This document shows positions 32,524 to 42,281 of a stretch of 64,000 nt of DNA, one piece after another. The notes under the pieces are model-generated. The model saw nothing but the letters and a program-made list of their open reading frames with translations. It did not search any database and had not been told where the DNA came from. A program made the position numbers and the translations under genes. How positions within the stretch are numbered: position 1 is the first letter of the stretch; the number at the start of each line of letters is the position of its first letter. Origin of the DNA: Arthrobacter sp. NtRootA1 (GTDB lineage: Bacteria; Actinomycetota; Actinomycetes; Actinomycetales; Micrococcaceae); assembly GCF_019976975.1 (NCBI RefSeq), contig NZ_AP024630.1:1116001-1180000 (forward strand), written 5' to 3'.

Positions 32524-33864
32524 ATGAGGCGGGTTCGCTACTTCACAGCGGCAGCAGCGGTTGCCGTCCTGTTACTCTCCGGCTGCACCGGAACAGCGGA
32601 CCCCAGCGCCCCGCCGTCGAGCCCGTCAGCAATCCCCACAGGCACGGCGCCCGCGTCATCCACAGGCTCGCCATCCGCAACGCCCCCGGCGGTGTTGGCC
32701 AAACTCCCTAGGATTCCCTGGGACGGTGGTCCTGATTTCTATAAGAAGTTCAGCAAGGCGGACGCCGCAGGGTGGGATGATCCCAACTTCTTCCCCATCG
32801 GAGTTTGGTACGCATCCGCGAATGGTGAACAGATGCAGTTCGACAAAGCGCATGGCATCAACTTCTACGTCCAGTTCAACCCGGACACTGACTATGCCCT
32901 GTTCGATCAGCACGGCATGTTCTCGCTGATGAAACCAAAGAACGCACCCGACAACTGGGCGCAACTACCAGGTAACTACGTTGACGACGAAGTGGATGGC
33001 AGGTTCGGTTGGGACGAGGGCGTTGCCCACATGAACCAGACGATCAAAGAGCTGAAGGCCAAGGAGGAGGGCCGGTTCACCTACGCCAACTGGACTCCGT
33101 CCCTCATCAGCTACGACGCACCGATGGACATCACCAAGCGTTATTGGGAGACCGTGGACGTGTCCTCGACGTCCAACTATTACTACGCAGGTGCCTGCCG
33201 CGATTGGCGGCTCCGCACACCCCAGGGATACAACCCGACGACGACGGCCACCTGCCAGACGTCGTCCGCGTACGCGAAAGCCATGCAGGTGATGCAGGAG
33301 GTCAACGCCGCGAGGGGTGTTTACACGCCCATCTGGATGGTCCCCACCGTGCTTAGTCCTGAAGGGGAGCATGACCTCTCCGACCAGATGACGCCGGACA
33401 GGGTGAAGGCGCAGGTGTGGGCGATGCTCATCCACGAGTCGCGCGGAATCGTGTGGTTCACGCAGTCACCTGGAGGTGGGGACGACAACCCGTGCATGTC
33501 CGGAGATGCGCTCGCCGATGTCCGCATTCACAACACCGCCTGCTCCCGGGATCAAGTGCAAGCCATGGGTGAGGTCAACGCGGAAGTAAAGGCTTTGGCG
33601 CCGGTTCTGAACACGCAGAGCTATGTGTGGAACTTCGGTGATGGGCTGGACACCATGCTGAAGAGCTACAACGGCGACGGCTACATTTTCGCGATGACGC
33701 AGGACGCGCAGACCGGGCAGCGGACCTTCACCCTGCCAACGGGTGTCACTCCCAAGTCGGTTGACGTGCTGAACGAGAACCGCACCATCGCCGTGAAAGA
33801 CGGGAAGTTCACGGATGACTTCCCCGTTGAATCCACCCACCACGTCTACAAGGTGAGGCTGTAA
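32524..33864 (+). CDS. Lipoprotein with glycoside-hydrolase-like barrel
   Basis: 446 residues. Lipobox LLLSGCTG (Cys about 21), a Ser/Pro/Thr linker to about residue 58, then a globular domain starting IPWDGGPDFYKKF and NFFPIGVWYASANGEQM. The wording FFPIGVW, VDDEVDGRFGWDEGV and the later WAMLIHESRGIVWFTQSPGGG resemble TIM-barrel glycoside hydrolases of actinobacteria (roughly the GH42-like/putative glycosyl hydrolase group), with acidic residues at D/E pairs as candidate catalysts. The family assignment is tentative. GGAGCA precedes ATG 32524. It sits before the beta-helix protein, suggesting polysaccharide degradation. Confidence 0.65.
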   Translation: MRRVRYFTAAAAVAVLLLSGCTGTADPSAPPSSPSAIPTGTAPASSTGSPSATPPAVLAKLPRIPWDGGPDFYKKFSKADAAGWDDPNFFPIGVWYASANGEQMQFDKAHGINFYVQFNPDTDYALFDQHGMFSLMKPKNAPDNWAQLPGNYVDDEVDGRFGWDEGVAHMNQTIKELKAKEEGRFTYANWTPSLISYDAPMDITKRYWETVDVSSTSNYYYAGACRDWRLRTPQGYNPTTTATCQTSSAYAKAMQVMQEVNAARGVYTPIWMVPTVLSPEGEHDLSDQMTPDRVKAQVWAMLIHESRGIVWFTQSPGGGDDNPCMSGDALADVRIHNTACSRDQVQAMGEVNAEVKALAPVLNTQSYVWNFGDGLDTMLKSYNGDGYIFAMTQDAQTGQRTFTLPTGVTPKSVDVLNENRTIAVKDGKFTDDFPVESTHHVYKVRL

Positions 33865-33964
33865 GGGCGCTGAGCCCGCGTGTTCAATCCTGTGCATTTC
33901 GTTGCTCTTCGCAGTGCCACCACAAGAGACTCCTTGAGGAAACCCACTCAATGAGGAGCCTCAC

Positions 33965-36865
33965 TTGCACCCACAAACCTTGGCCAGGCGTCTGGCCGCA
34001 ACCACCGCATCCGCGGCCCTGGCAGCCGCCACGCTGGTAGCCGCCGGAGTCGCAGCCAGCCCCGTAGCAACCGCAGCCGAACTGCCTCCACCGCCCACCG
34101 GCGTCGTATATGCCAGCGACGTTCCATGGTCAAGCATGACCAACGGTTGGGGTCCCGCTGAACTGGACATGAGCAACGGCGGCCAAGCGCTCGCGGACGC
34201 CAATCGCGCGCCGCTGACCATCGGCGGCACCGTGCATGCGAAGGGCCTCGGAACCCACGCGGCGTCGTCCATTACGTATAACCTCGGCGGGCAGTGCCGG
34301 CAATTCCTCGCGCAGGTGGGTGTGGACGATACCCAGGGTGACCGCGGCCGGGTGGACTTCAAGGTCCTGGTGGACGGCGTGGAGCGTTTCGCGGGGGAGC
34401 GGAGGGGAACGGACGATGCCCTGCCCGTCAACGTGGATCTCCGGGGCGGGACCACGCTGCAGCTCAAGGTGGAGCCCGGCCCGGAAGGGAACGGCAACGA
34501 TCACGCCGACTGGGCCGATGCGAAGCTCAACTGCTCCGACCAATTCCTCGCCGCGCCGCTGCGTCTCGAGGGCTCAGCCGGGACGAACCTCAACTCGCTT
34601 GTCCCAGGGACCCCGGCTACCGTCGTCGTGCGTGACCTGCAGCCGTTGAGCCCCGTGAGCCTGAGCCTCCGGGGCGAAAACGTGGCCGACGCCGTTGCTG
34701 ACGCCACCGGCGTTGCGACCATCACCTTCGTGGTGCCTGCTGGAGCCGCAGGCGGAACGACGGAGCTCGTCGCCACCGGCACCGGCCCGTTTGATGTGGC
34801 CACCACGGGCAGGATCGGCGCGCTGATCGTGCAGATCAGCGATGCGAAGTTCTACGTGGACTGCTCGGCCGCTACTCCCGGTGACGGCAGCCAGGCCAGC
34901 CCGTTCAACTCGATCGCCCAGGTCAACGGCCACGGCGCGTTCAACGCCGGTGAATCGGTCCTGTTCCGGGCCGGCACGGACTGCACAGGCGCCCTGACGC
35001 CGGTGGGCACCGGCGTCGCGGACCACCCGATCACTCTTTCGAGCTACGGCGACGGCGGCAAGCCCACCATCAATGGCGGCGGCGCGGTGGCAGCCATCCA
35101 GATCACCAATGCCAGCCACTGGACGGTCAGCGGACTGCATGTTGTGAACCCGTCGGACACTCCCGTGCGCAGGGTGGGCATCCTCTTTGAGAACAGCGGA
35201 ACGGCACAGACCGCCGGAATCGTGGTCACCGGAAACCATGTGGAAGACGTGGCTGGCTGGCGCAACAAGGCTACGAACGGCGCTGGGTTTGCCCAGTCTG
35301 CCGGCATCATGGTGCGCACCTGGGGCAAGGGCTCCGTGGACGGCATCACCATCACTGACAACGAGGTGAACGATGCCGCCGGCGGTGGCGTGAAGATCTC
35401 CGCTCCGGACACCACCGAGCGCTACAACACCAAGGTCTACGTAGCCCGGAACAAGATCCACGACGTGGGCGGCGACGCGATCGTGATCCACAATTCCGAC
35501 TCACCGCTCATCGAGTACAACAGTGGACTCAACCTCGGCCAAGGCGCCCACCCGTATGAAGGTGGCAACTTCGCCGGCATGTGGCCGTACAACTCCAAGA
35601 ACCCTGTATTCCAGTTCAACGTCGTGGGCAACAGCACCACCTCTGTGTACGACTCCACGGCCTGGGACTGCGACATGAAGATCGTGGGAACCTGCCTCTT
35701 CCAGTACAACTATTCGTACGGGAACGCGGGCGGCTTCTACCTGAACTGCGTCTCGAACTGCGGCGGCGGTGCCACCGCGGCGAACGTGGTGCTGCGGTAC
35801 AACATCGCCCAGGACGACTGTCGGTTGGGCGGCAGCAGCAGCGGTACGGGCAAGCACTACATCTACAACAACACCTTCTACTGCCCGTCGCGCGTCTTCC
35901 TGGACGACATGACCGGCCCGCGGGAGGTCCGTAACAACCTCTTTGTGGCGCCGGGCGGTGCTTTGAAAGCCGCGTCGGCTGTGTATGCGAACAACGCGTA
36001 CTACGGCGGTATTTTGCCTCCGGCTGGTGAGACTGGTTCGGTGTTGGGGGATCCTCGGTTGGTTGCTGGCGGAAGTGGGCAGTCTTCTCTGTCAGTTCCG
36101 GGGTATCGGCTGCTTTCCGGGTCGCCTTTGTTGGGTGCTGGTATTGCGATTAACGACGACGGCGGCAGGGACTTCTTCGGGAATCCCACCTCTGGTGCCT
36201 CTTCTGTTGGGGCACCGAATATCGGTGCTTACCAAGGGCCTGGAATTGCGCCTGCTGCGCTGCCTTTCGGTTCTTTGGTGAACCAGACGTCGGTGGCGAA
36301 CGCGGCCAATCCGCGTAATGGGGCTGTTACGGCTGATCGGAGGACGTTCTCGGAGGAGGCTCTGGCGGCGGCTGGGTTGGTGAGCGGGAAGCCGTACTCG
36401 GCATTTGGGGTCTCGTCCGTTTGGCATCCGACGGCGGTGGGGCCGCCGGATACTCTGAAGGCTGCCGGGCAGGAAGTTGCTGTTTCGGGCAAGGGGCGAA
36501 CCTTGCTGGTGACGGGGTTTTCCACGGGGAACGTGTCCTCGGGCGTCGCGACCGTGCACTTCACGAACGGGCAGAGCCGGCAGGTGACGCTTTCTCTGCC
36601 GAACTGGCTCTCCGGGGTCGCTTCGGATACGAGCGTTGTGGTGGCCACGTCGGCCTATCACCAGCGGCACACTCAGGCTTACATCGGTGGGTCATCGACC
36701 GTTGTGCGGGTGGATGAGCCGGCCCGTGTGTTCGCCACGAAGATCGACATTCCGCCGGCGTTCGAGGTCTCGAGCGTGACGCTGCCGCAGGGGAGTGCGC
36801 TGGTGGACGAGGGGCTGAACATCATGGACGTTGCGGTGGGGAATTTGCCGGTGGGGTTGGGGTGA
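33965..36865 (+). CDS. Secreted NPCBM/parallel beta-helix (pectate-lyase-like) protein
   Basis: 966 residues. A signal peptide (ATTASAALAAATLVAAGVAAS, cut near ATAAE) is followed by an NPCBM carbohydrate-binding domain (about 45-185: VVYASDVPWSSM to ADAKLNC, including HAKGLGTHAAS). A linker and a right-handed beta-helix follow (about 290-740; repeats such as HWTVSGLHVVNPS, TITDNEVNDAAGGGVKIS and DAIVIHNSDSPLIEYN). A C-terminal beta-rich domain (about 790-966) ends the protein. TTG 33965 has GAGGAG six bases before it. It probably binds and cleaves or modifies a plant or microbial polysaccharide. Codon choice becomes less C-ended and more G/T-rich from about 36000, unlike the first two thirds. 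Confidence 0.8.
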   Translation: MHPQTLARRLAATTASAALAAATLVAAGVAASPVATAAELPPPPTGVVYASDVPWSSMTNGWGPAELDMSNGGQALADANRAPLTIGGTVHAKGLGTHAASSITYNLGGQCRQFLAQVGVDDTQGDRGRVDFKVLVDGVERFAGERRGTDDALPVNVDLRGGTTLQLKVEPGPEGNGNDHADWADAKLNCSDQFLAAPLRLEGSAGTNLNSLVPGTPATVVVRDLQPLSPVSLSLRGENVADAVADATGVATITFVVPAGAAGGTTELVATGTGPFDVATTGRIGALIVQISDAKFYVDCSAATPGDGSQASPFNSIAQVNGHGAFNAGESVLFRAGTDCTGALTPVGTGVADHPITLSSYGDGGKPTINGGGAVAAIQITNASHWTVSGLHVVNPSDTPVRRVGILFENSGTAQTAGIVVTGNHVEDVAGWRNKATNGAGFAQSAGIMVRTWGKGSVDGITITDNEVNDAAGGGVKISAPDTTERYNTKVYVARNKIHDVGGDAIVIHNSDSPLIEYNSGLNLGQGAHPYEGGNFAGMWPYNSKNPVFQFNVVGNSTTSVYDSTAWDCDMKIVGTCLFQYNYSYGNAGGFYLNCVSNCGGGATAANVVLRYNIAQDDCRLGGSSSGTGKHYIYNNTFYCPSRVFLDDMTGPREVRNNLFVAPGGALKAASAVYANNAYYGGILPPAGETGSVLGDPRLVAGGSGQSSLSVPGYRLLSGSPLLGAGIAINDDGGRDFFGNPTSGASSVGAPNIGAYQGPGIAPAALPFGSLVNQTSVANAANPRNGAVTADRRTFSEEALAAAGLVSGKPYSAFGVSSVWHPTAVGPPDTLKAAGQEVAVSGKGRTLLVTGFSTGNVSSGVATVHFTNGQSRQVTLSLPNWLSGVASDTSVVVATSAYHQRHTQAYIGGSSTVVRVDEPARVFATKIDIPPAFEVSSVTLPQGSALVDEGLNIMDVAVGNLPVGLG

Positions 36866-36998
36866 TTCCTGCCGGCTGATTGAAGGAGGAAAGGTGTGGG
36901 ACCTGCTGGAGAGTCGGGTCCACAGCTGTTCACGCCGTTGCCCATGTCTTCGAGTGTTTAAGCGACGGTGTTGAGCGGCGGGTGGACACGCGGAGAGG

Positions 36999-37538
36999 TT
37001 AGGCGTTGTCGAAGCCGAGCACCGAGACGTCCTCGGGGACTCGTGGGCCGCGGCGTTGGCGTTCGTTGACCACGCGCCCTGTTCGCCGCGGATGGCGACC
37101 GCCTGGACGGGGATCGCGGAGCCGAGCAATTGCCGGAATTCTGGAGTGATGACCGCCGAAATCAGGATGGCGCCCGCCACACTCTAGGTACGGAGTGTAC
37201 GGAGGTAGCCGGAGACGAACATCGATTTGGCACCTGCGCGGCCGAGCATCACAGCGTAACCGCGCTCCTGGGCCTCGAGTTCCACGCCTTGCATGACGTG
37301 GGAGGCCATGGCGTCGGACACCATGGCGTCGGACACCATGGGTGCCGGAAGGCCGATCACCGATGTTTGCCGGGTTTTCAGGCGCCTGGCGAGGTTGTCC
37401 GCTTCGTAGCTGAGCTACCTGACGGCTTCCTCTACCCGTTGTCGAGTCTCGTCCGAGTAGCCCATCAGGCCATCGACGACGCGAAACCGTGGCGGGCGAA
37501 ACGCCTACGTGCTTGGCGACGTCGCGGATGGTGGCCAT
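36999..37538 (-). pseudogene. Broken LacI family regulator
   Basis: The N-terminus is intact (MATIRDVAKHVGVSPATVSRR, ATG at 37538), but later LacI segments fall in different frames, e.g. RRLKTRQTSVIGLPAP-like and MQGVELEAQERGYAVMLG-like stretches. The frame ends at VPEDVSVLGFDNA, which is about 60 residues short of a normal C-terminus. At 37308-37337 there is a tandem 15-base duplication of ATGGCGTCGGACACC. It was probably once the regulator of the adjacent polysaccharide genes. Confidence 0.75.
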
Positions 37539-37579
37539 GTGGGTCCTTGGGTGCTCTTCTTGGCGGGGCTTGCACAAAC

Positions 37580-37605
37580 GGGTTACGTAAACGGTTGCGT
37601 AACCC
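37580..37605. promoter_or_regulatory. LacI-type operator upstream of the broken regulator
   Basis: Arms GGGTTACG and CGTAACCC flank TAAACGGTTG; the inner GTAAACGGTTGCG resembles a LacI-family operator. It lies about 40 bases upstream of the pseudogene's ATG on the minus strand. It may now be unoccupied, or bound by a paralogue. Confidence 0.5.
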
Positions 37606-37803
37606 GGCTCACCCAGCATGGGCACTGGTGTGGGGAGGGGCCATGTTCGTAAACGGGTGTGGGCGGCATGCTTGTTGCTAGGGCCGCCCTGCGTCCCTGG
37701 TTGAACGTGTAATTGCCGCCGGCTTCCTGCCATCACTCCGGCGTTGCGCACAAAGAATACCTGACATGGAGAGGTGGGTTTGCCCTGTCACGATTGGTCG
37801 ATC

Positions 37804-38283
37804 TCAAGTCTCTACCTCGACAAGACTGATGATAAAAAGTCCTAGTTCACGATTTAGATGGATCAGGCCTTTGCCCGAATCGAGAAATTTCTGCACCACT
37901 TCAAGATGGTTACCGTCGGACTTAACTTGGCACTCCCACACAACCATAACCTCCCAGCCCGTACCGCGGAGTTCGGATATCTGCCGAAGGTCCCGCACCC
38001 GATTCCGCTCGCGCTTGTCGTGCCAGTACTCTGTGTTGGTTTTTGGAAGCCTGGCTCCTACTGGACAGTCATGTCCGTGCCAGAAGCACCCATTCACGAA
38101 TATCACTTTCTTGCGGGCCGGGAACACGAGGTCTGGCCGGCCAGGCAACGACTTGTCGTGAAGCTTGTACCGGTAGCCCGCACGATGTAACAGCGATCGA
38201 AGAACAAGCTCTGGCTTGGTATCCTTAGAGCGAATCTTAGCCATGTGCTTACTCCGCGCTTCAGGAGTCATGAAGTCGGTCAC
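37804..38283 (-). CDS. vsr: Very-short-patch repair endonuclease (Vsr)
   Basis: A 159-residue endonuclease that nicks at T:G mismatches made by deamination of 5-methylcytosine. Diagnostic segments are MTPEARSKHMAKIRSKDTKPEL, YRYKLHDKSLPGRPDLVFPARKKVIFVNGCFWHGHDCP and KTNTEYWHDKRERN, with the catalytic Asp in GRPDLVF, the FWHGHDC zinc/active region and WVEC-like WECQVKSD. The start is GTG 38283 or ATG 38271. It is divergent from the C5-methyltransferase gene, which would create its substrate lesions. Confidence 0.93.
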   Translation of the reverse strand: MTDFMTPEARSKHMAKIRSKDTKPELVLRSLLHRAGYRYKLHDKSLPGRPDLVFPARKKVIFVNGCFWHGHDCPVGARLPKTNTEYWHDKRERNRVRDLRQISELRGTGWEVMVVWECQVKSDGNHLEVVQKFLDSGKGLIHLNRELGLFIISLVEVET

Positions 38284-38460
38284 ATATGAATGCTAATCGC
38301 TCGTCTTGTCGGCCGGGAGAACCAGTCGATGGCACCGATCCATCTGTTCCGGTGGTCGAGGCGGGGAAGCACAGTGAAGAGTGCTGGGCTGCCCTACTCC
38401 TTCAACGAGTGCGGCACACTTCCAACCGGACGTAGTTTGTCTGTCCTGCCACCTAGACTT

Positions 38461-38491
38461 GGAACATGCCGTCATCAGGACGGCATGTTCC
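38461..38491. promoter_or_regulatory. Perfect 13-bp-arm inverted repeat in the vsr-methyltransferase gap
   Basis: The arms GGAACATGCCGTC and GACGGCATGTTCC enclose ATCAG. It lies 74 bases before the methyltransferase ATG. It could be an operator that times methylase expression or an RNA hairpin; no controller-protein gene is near. Confidence 0.65.
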
Positions 38492-38564
38492 ATAGACAGT
38501 AAGAGGCGCTACCCAGTGTCCAACCAAAAACGCCGTGTTGGACATCCGGCAGAATGGACTAGTA

Positions 38565-39998
38565 ATGAAATATGTTGACCTATTCTCTGGCTGCGGTGGA
38601 CTGTCCCTTGGTCTGGAGCGGGCCGGTGCCGAGCTGATTCTGGCGGTGGAGAAGTCGGATATGGCAGCCCGGACGTTCTACCACAACCTGGTGGGCGACA
38701 TGTCTGACAGCCGTGCATGGCAGAACTACCTTGGCCTATCCGAGCATGAACAGGTCAAATCGCGTGTATTCGTGAATGAACTTGGTGTACTACTCAGCAA
38801 CGACGACGCGATGACAGAACTGGCGTCAGAAGGTCTCGATTTCGTAGTAGGCGGCCCGCCGTGTCAAGGTTTCTCGCTCGCTGGACGTCGAAATCCTGAA
38901 GACGTTCGAAATCGATTGCCGTGGCAGTTTTTGGACTTTGTTGAACGTACTAGGCCGCGTGCTGTAGTAATCGAGAACGTGGTCGGTATGGGGCGGCGGT
39001 TCAATACTGAAGAAGAGTCTTCATTCAACCAATTACGGACGGCCCTGGCCGAGACTGAGCCAGGTTACGTGGTTCAGGCCATGCAGGTAAATGCCGTACA
39101 TTACGGCGCCCCGCAGCACCGACCGCGCCTGCTTATAGTCGGCCTAAGGGATGACATAGCCTCGTCCGTCCAAATCGAAGCAACATCTTCGATTTGGAAA
39201 TCTAACTTTACGGATCTCATGGACGATGCAGTTCCTGCTTTGGTCCCGGTGCCAATTTTGAAGTCGCGTGAAGTTCGAACCGTTGGTGATGCTATTGCGG
39301 ATTTGAACTTTCTCGGTAACAGTGGACTCACCCAGAACCATGAAGAGTACATCAAGATAATGTCGGACGACAGATGGGGACTTTCGCGCAAAGCAAATGG
39401 TGATAAGTTGAATCACATTCGTCGTCGTCACAATGAGCGAACCATATCTCGCTTTCGTTTGTATCAGTATCTTGCCGTTCAGGGTCTAAACCCGCGAATT
39501 TTGAGTCAAACGGTAGAATGTGATGAGCTTGAGGCACGCCGCCGTATAGAGTTGCAGCTTCAAGACGCCGACTTTCCAGCATATGCTCCTGATGGAACCC
39601 ATCTGGCGGAAAATTTACAACATATGGTGCAACTGGTTTTGAGGCTGAGAACCAAGAAGCATTCTCAACGTGTACTTGCCTGGGCGGAGCCAGCGCGCAC
39701 TGTAGTCACTCTTCCAGATGACTACGTGCATCCATTGGACCCCCGAGTGTTTTCAGTGCGTGAGCTAGCTCGTTTCCAGGGATTTCCTGATGACTTTGAG
39801 TTTCTCGGCAAGGAGACAACAGGGGCTCACCGCAGGAGGATTGAAGTTCCTCAGTACTCGCAGGTAGGAAACGCGGTGTCTCCACATCTGTCGTGGGCGA
39901 TTGGTAAGATGCTTCGCGGGATTTTGGATACGGTCGAACCGTCGTTCGACTCCTTTGAGTATGTAAATGGGGACAACCTTGTCGGTTCCATCGCCTAG
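38565..39998 (+). CDS. DNA (cytosine-5-)-methyltransferase
   Basis: A 477-residue C5-methyltransferase. Motif I is DLFSGCGGLSLGLE (5-18), motif IV GGPPCQGFSLAGRR with catalytic Cys100, motif VI ENVVGM, motif VIII region APQHRPRLLIVG, and motif X QVGNAVSPHLSWAIGKML at the end. It adds a methyl to C5 of a cytosine in an unidentified recognition site. ATG 38565 starts right before motif I. Its 3' end overlaps the restriction endonuclease gene by 32 bases. A+T-richer sequence than the window's flanks suggests horizontal transfer. Confidence 0.95.
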   Translation: MKYVDLFSGCGGLSLGLERAGAELILAVEKSDMAARTFYHNLVGDMSDSRAWQNYLGLSEHEQVKSRVFVNELGVLLSNDDAMTELASEGLDFVVGGPPCQGFSLAGRRNPEDVRNRLPWQFLDFVERTRPRAVVIENVVGMGRRFNTEEESSFNQLRTALAETEPGYVVQAMQVNAVHYGAPQHRPRLLIVGLRDDIASSVQIEATSSIWKSNFTDLMDDAVPALVPVPILKSREVRTVGDAIADLNFLGNSGLTQNHEEYIKIMSDDRWGLSRKANGDKLNHIRRRHNERTISRFRLYQYLAVQGLNPRILSQTVECDELEARRRIELQLQDADFPAYAPDGTHLAENLQHMVQLVLRLRTKKHSQRVLAWAEPARTVVTLPDDYVHPLDPRVFSVRELARFQGFPDDFEFLGKETTGAHRRRIEVPQYSQVGNAVSPHLSWAIGKMLRGILDTVEPSFDSFEYVNGDNLVGSIA

Positions 39999-41115
39999 TG
40001 TTGTAAAGTTCCTCGCAGAGAAGTCCATACGCTTCAGTTACATTAAGACGACTGCGACAGGCATGCGAAAGTCGATCCTTGACGCAACGACAGACTTCAG
40101 GGAGTTAATGAAGTCATCGGGGTTCCACGACTACGACACGCAGGGATTCGGACCTACCTTTAAGGTTTTGATACCTGTCGACGTGATAACGCGTTCTGGA
40201 GAGCTGGTCCCGTCGTCCATGTCTCTTTACCGTGCCAAGAGCAGAGGTGATGAGCGTGTCTGGCTGCGGTCGATAGATAACGTACTTAATGCAGGACAGA
40301 TTCTGATTGTGGCGATCGTGGGCGATCGTATCCTTTGCTTCAACGGCTCGCATTCTCGAGAAGAAGATTATCGAGTCATTTCGGATCTTTTAAAGCGTGA
40401 CAAAGGTCCATCGATCTTCGAAGAGCTTCTGGTGAAGCTTCGCGACCTAAGTAGCCGCGGCTTTATTCTGGCACCTGATGCTGGTAGTAGTTCCGTAGGA
40501 CGTCTACTTGAGCAGGAGCTTGGAATACCCATGAATTCTTCCAAAAACCCCGATTTTCGAGGTATTGAACTTAAAGCCGGACGGATAACCAATGCGCGTT
40601 CAAACCTTTTTGCGCAGGTTCCAGACTGGGATATTAGCCAGATCAAGTCATCGACGAAGATTCTAGAGGCGTTTGGGTATGAAACTCCGGAGGGCAGGAA
40701 GCTTTCCTGCACCCTCTCGGTTCGTTCTGCTAATCCGCAGTCGCTGTTCCTTCACCTTGATAAGGATGCACAGCTTCTTCATGCTCGATTCAACCCCCTT
40801 GCTCCGGAAGATGTTGTTTCCTGGTCACTCCACAAACTAGAAGAGCGACTTAATCAGAAGCATGCTCAAACGGTATGGGTGGATGCCGTAAGTCGGATGG
40901 AGGGCGAGAAAGAGTATCTCCGTTTTGTGGGGCTCGAGCGTACCACCGAACCAATTTTCCCCGAGTTCGTAAGACTTTTACGACGTGGCAAAATAACTGT
41001 CGACTTTCTAATTAGGAATGAAGGAGACAAGGGGTTTTTATTCAAAATAAGGCCCGTAGATCGTTCTGAGCTCTTCAAAGGCTCTCGGTCCTTTGATCTT
41101 GTTGGGCCACAGTAG
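39967..41115 (+). CDS. MvaI/BcnI-type restriction endonuclease
   Basis: A 382-residue protein paired with the methyltransferase. The nuclease core reads NPDFRGIELKAGR, giving D196 and the E201-x-K203 metal site expected for MvaI/BcnI-like enzymes, which cut CCWGG or CCSGG. The N-terminal 180 residues form an added domain (MSLYRAKSRGDERVW, ILVAIVGDRILCFN-like) that is not part of the small classical enzymes. The ORF begins inside the methyltransferase's last codons. The actual site is unknown. Confidence is good for a nuclease, moderate for the subfamily. Confidence 0.8.
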   Translation: MGTTLSVPSPSVVKFLAEKSIRFSYIKTTATGMRKSILDATTDFRELMKSSGFHDYDTQGFGPTFKVLIPVDVITRSGELVPSSMSLYRAKSRGDERVWLRSIDNVLNAGQILIVAIVGDRILCFNGSHSREEDYRVISDLLKRDKGPSIFEELLVKLRDLSSRGFILAPDAGSSSVGRLLEQELGIPMNSSKNPDFRGIELKAGRITNARSNLFAQVPDWDISQIKSSTKILEAFGYETPEGRKLSCTLSVRSANPQSLFLHLDKDAQLLHARFNPLAPEDVVSWSLHKLEERLNQKHAQTVWVDAVSRMEGEKEYLRFVGLERTTEPIFPEFVRLLRRGKITVDFLIRNEGDKGFLFKIRPVDRSELFKGSRSFDLVGPQ

Positions 41116-41589
41116 TCCTTGTTACGGACAGTTCCTCGCTATTAAAGGCATCGTAATCTCAACATCGTGGGAACCGTTACTTTCAAGCTGTTTGCCAGAG
41201 GTCCTCCTAGCTCAGCCTATTACTGAAATGGTTTCACGTTTTGATCGATTGAGCACTTCGTCTCCGCCTCGATAGAACAGGCGGTGGGTAGCGTGTGTTC
41301 GCACTCACCATGGCGAGCTGCAGGCAAGCGGAGGGCAGCCGCCAACAATTGCCAGGTTACTGGGATGGCGATCACTGGGCATTCCCCGTTGCCTCAGTTG
41401 AACTCCTCCGGCTACTTGTTGCGGTTTTGCCGGCTGGGTAGGCCGGCAAGCTGAGGTTCCAGGCAGTTTGATTGGCGTGGCAGGTGCGGCCTTCTCGCGG
41501 CAGAGCGATTGTTGCTAGTTCCGTGGTAAAGGCGAGGATGTGCCGTAAGAGGGCGCCGGGCTTGATTGGTTGAATGTCGCGTTCATCTG
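41116..41589. other. Gene-poor stretch after the restriction endonuclease
   Basis: No credible gene. Short frames lack ribosome sites and family signatures. The right part (from about 41372) may be remote remains of the transposase relic that follows. Confidence 0.35.
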
Positions 41590-41921
41590 CATCACTGGGC
41601 TTTTGGGCCTCTTTTCGTGCCTGACTGAAAGCTTGTGAGGTGCGGTGGGGATGTCGTGTTTCGTAGTGACCGGAGCCAGCAGAACTGCACAACACCAAGG
41701 CCTCCACGATCTGTGGACCATACGCTCGCCCCGGTGCTGGTGGCCCCGCACACTGCTGAGCTCGGGCGCCTTCCGCTACGCGCCCCGGGCATTACCCGGT
41801 TCCAACCCGTCAACTCGACCAGCTCACCGAGGATCCGGACCTTCTGGGTACGCGTTGCCCGGGCGCAGGCACGTGCTTTGATCAGAGTGACCGCCTTGCG
41901 GTGGCTCATCGTCAGACCCAT
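41590..41921 (-). pseudogene. Transposase relic (N-terminal part, frameshifted)
   Basis: The frame HRKAVTLIKARACARATRT and KVRILGELVELTGWNR matches the conserved N-terminal region of integrase-core transposases common in actinobacteria (ILDELVELTGWHR type). After a frameshift another frame gives AYGPQIVEALVLCSSAGSG, corresponding to the next conserved block (YGPxVVxALxxCW). No catalytic DDE part remains. The insertion-sequence family is not assigned. Confidence 0.55.
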
Positions 41922-42281
41922 CCCTCAAGGATGTCCGCGACCACCCCCAACCGGACCTTTCCAATGAGGCAACGTGTCCAACTCCGCGGACCCTTTCCAT
42001 GAGTCAACGCGCCAACTTGACATCTATTGTCCCTTGGTCTAGCCTGTCCAATGTATTGATTGTTGTTGGCTGGTTGATAGGTTTTTTCCAGACAATACTT
42101 GAACCACTCGGATTCTCGATGTGGTTAAAGGAACGTCGAATATCGAAATCCGCAACAATCCCATACTCCCCTTTGGCGCTCCGGATGAGCGTTTGGGGAC
42201 ATGATGGGTGTACTCGCCTCTGGCGGGCAACCCATTTTTTGGATCAAGGTGATTCAAAAGGAGCCCGAGGAGGCTATTTTT

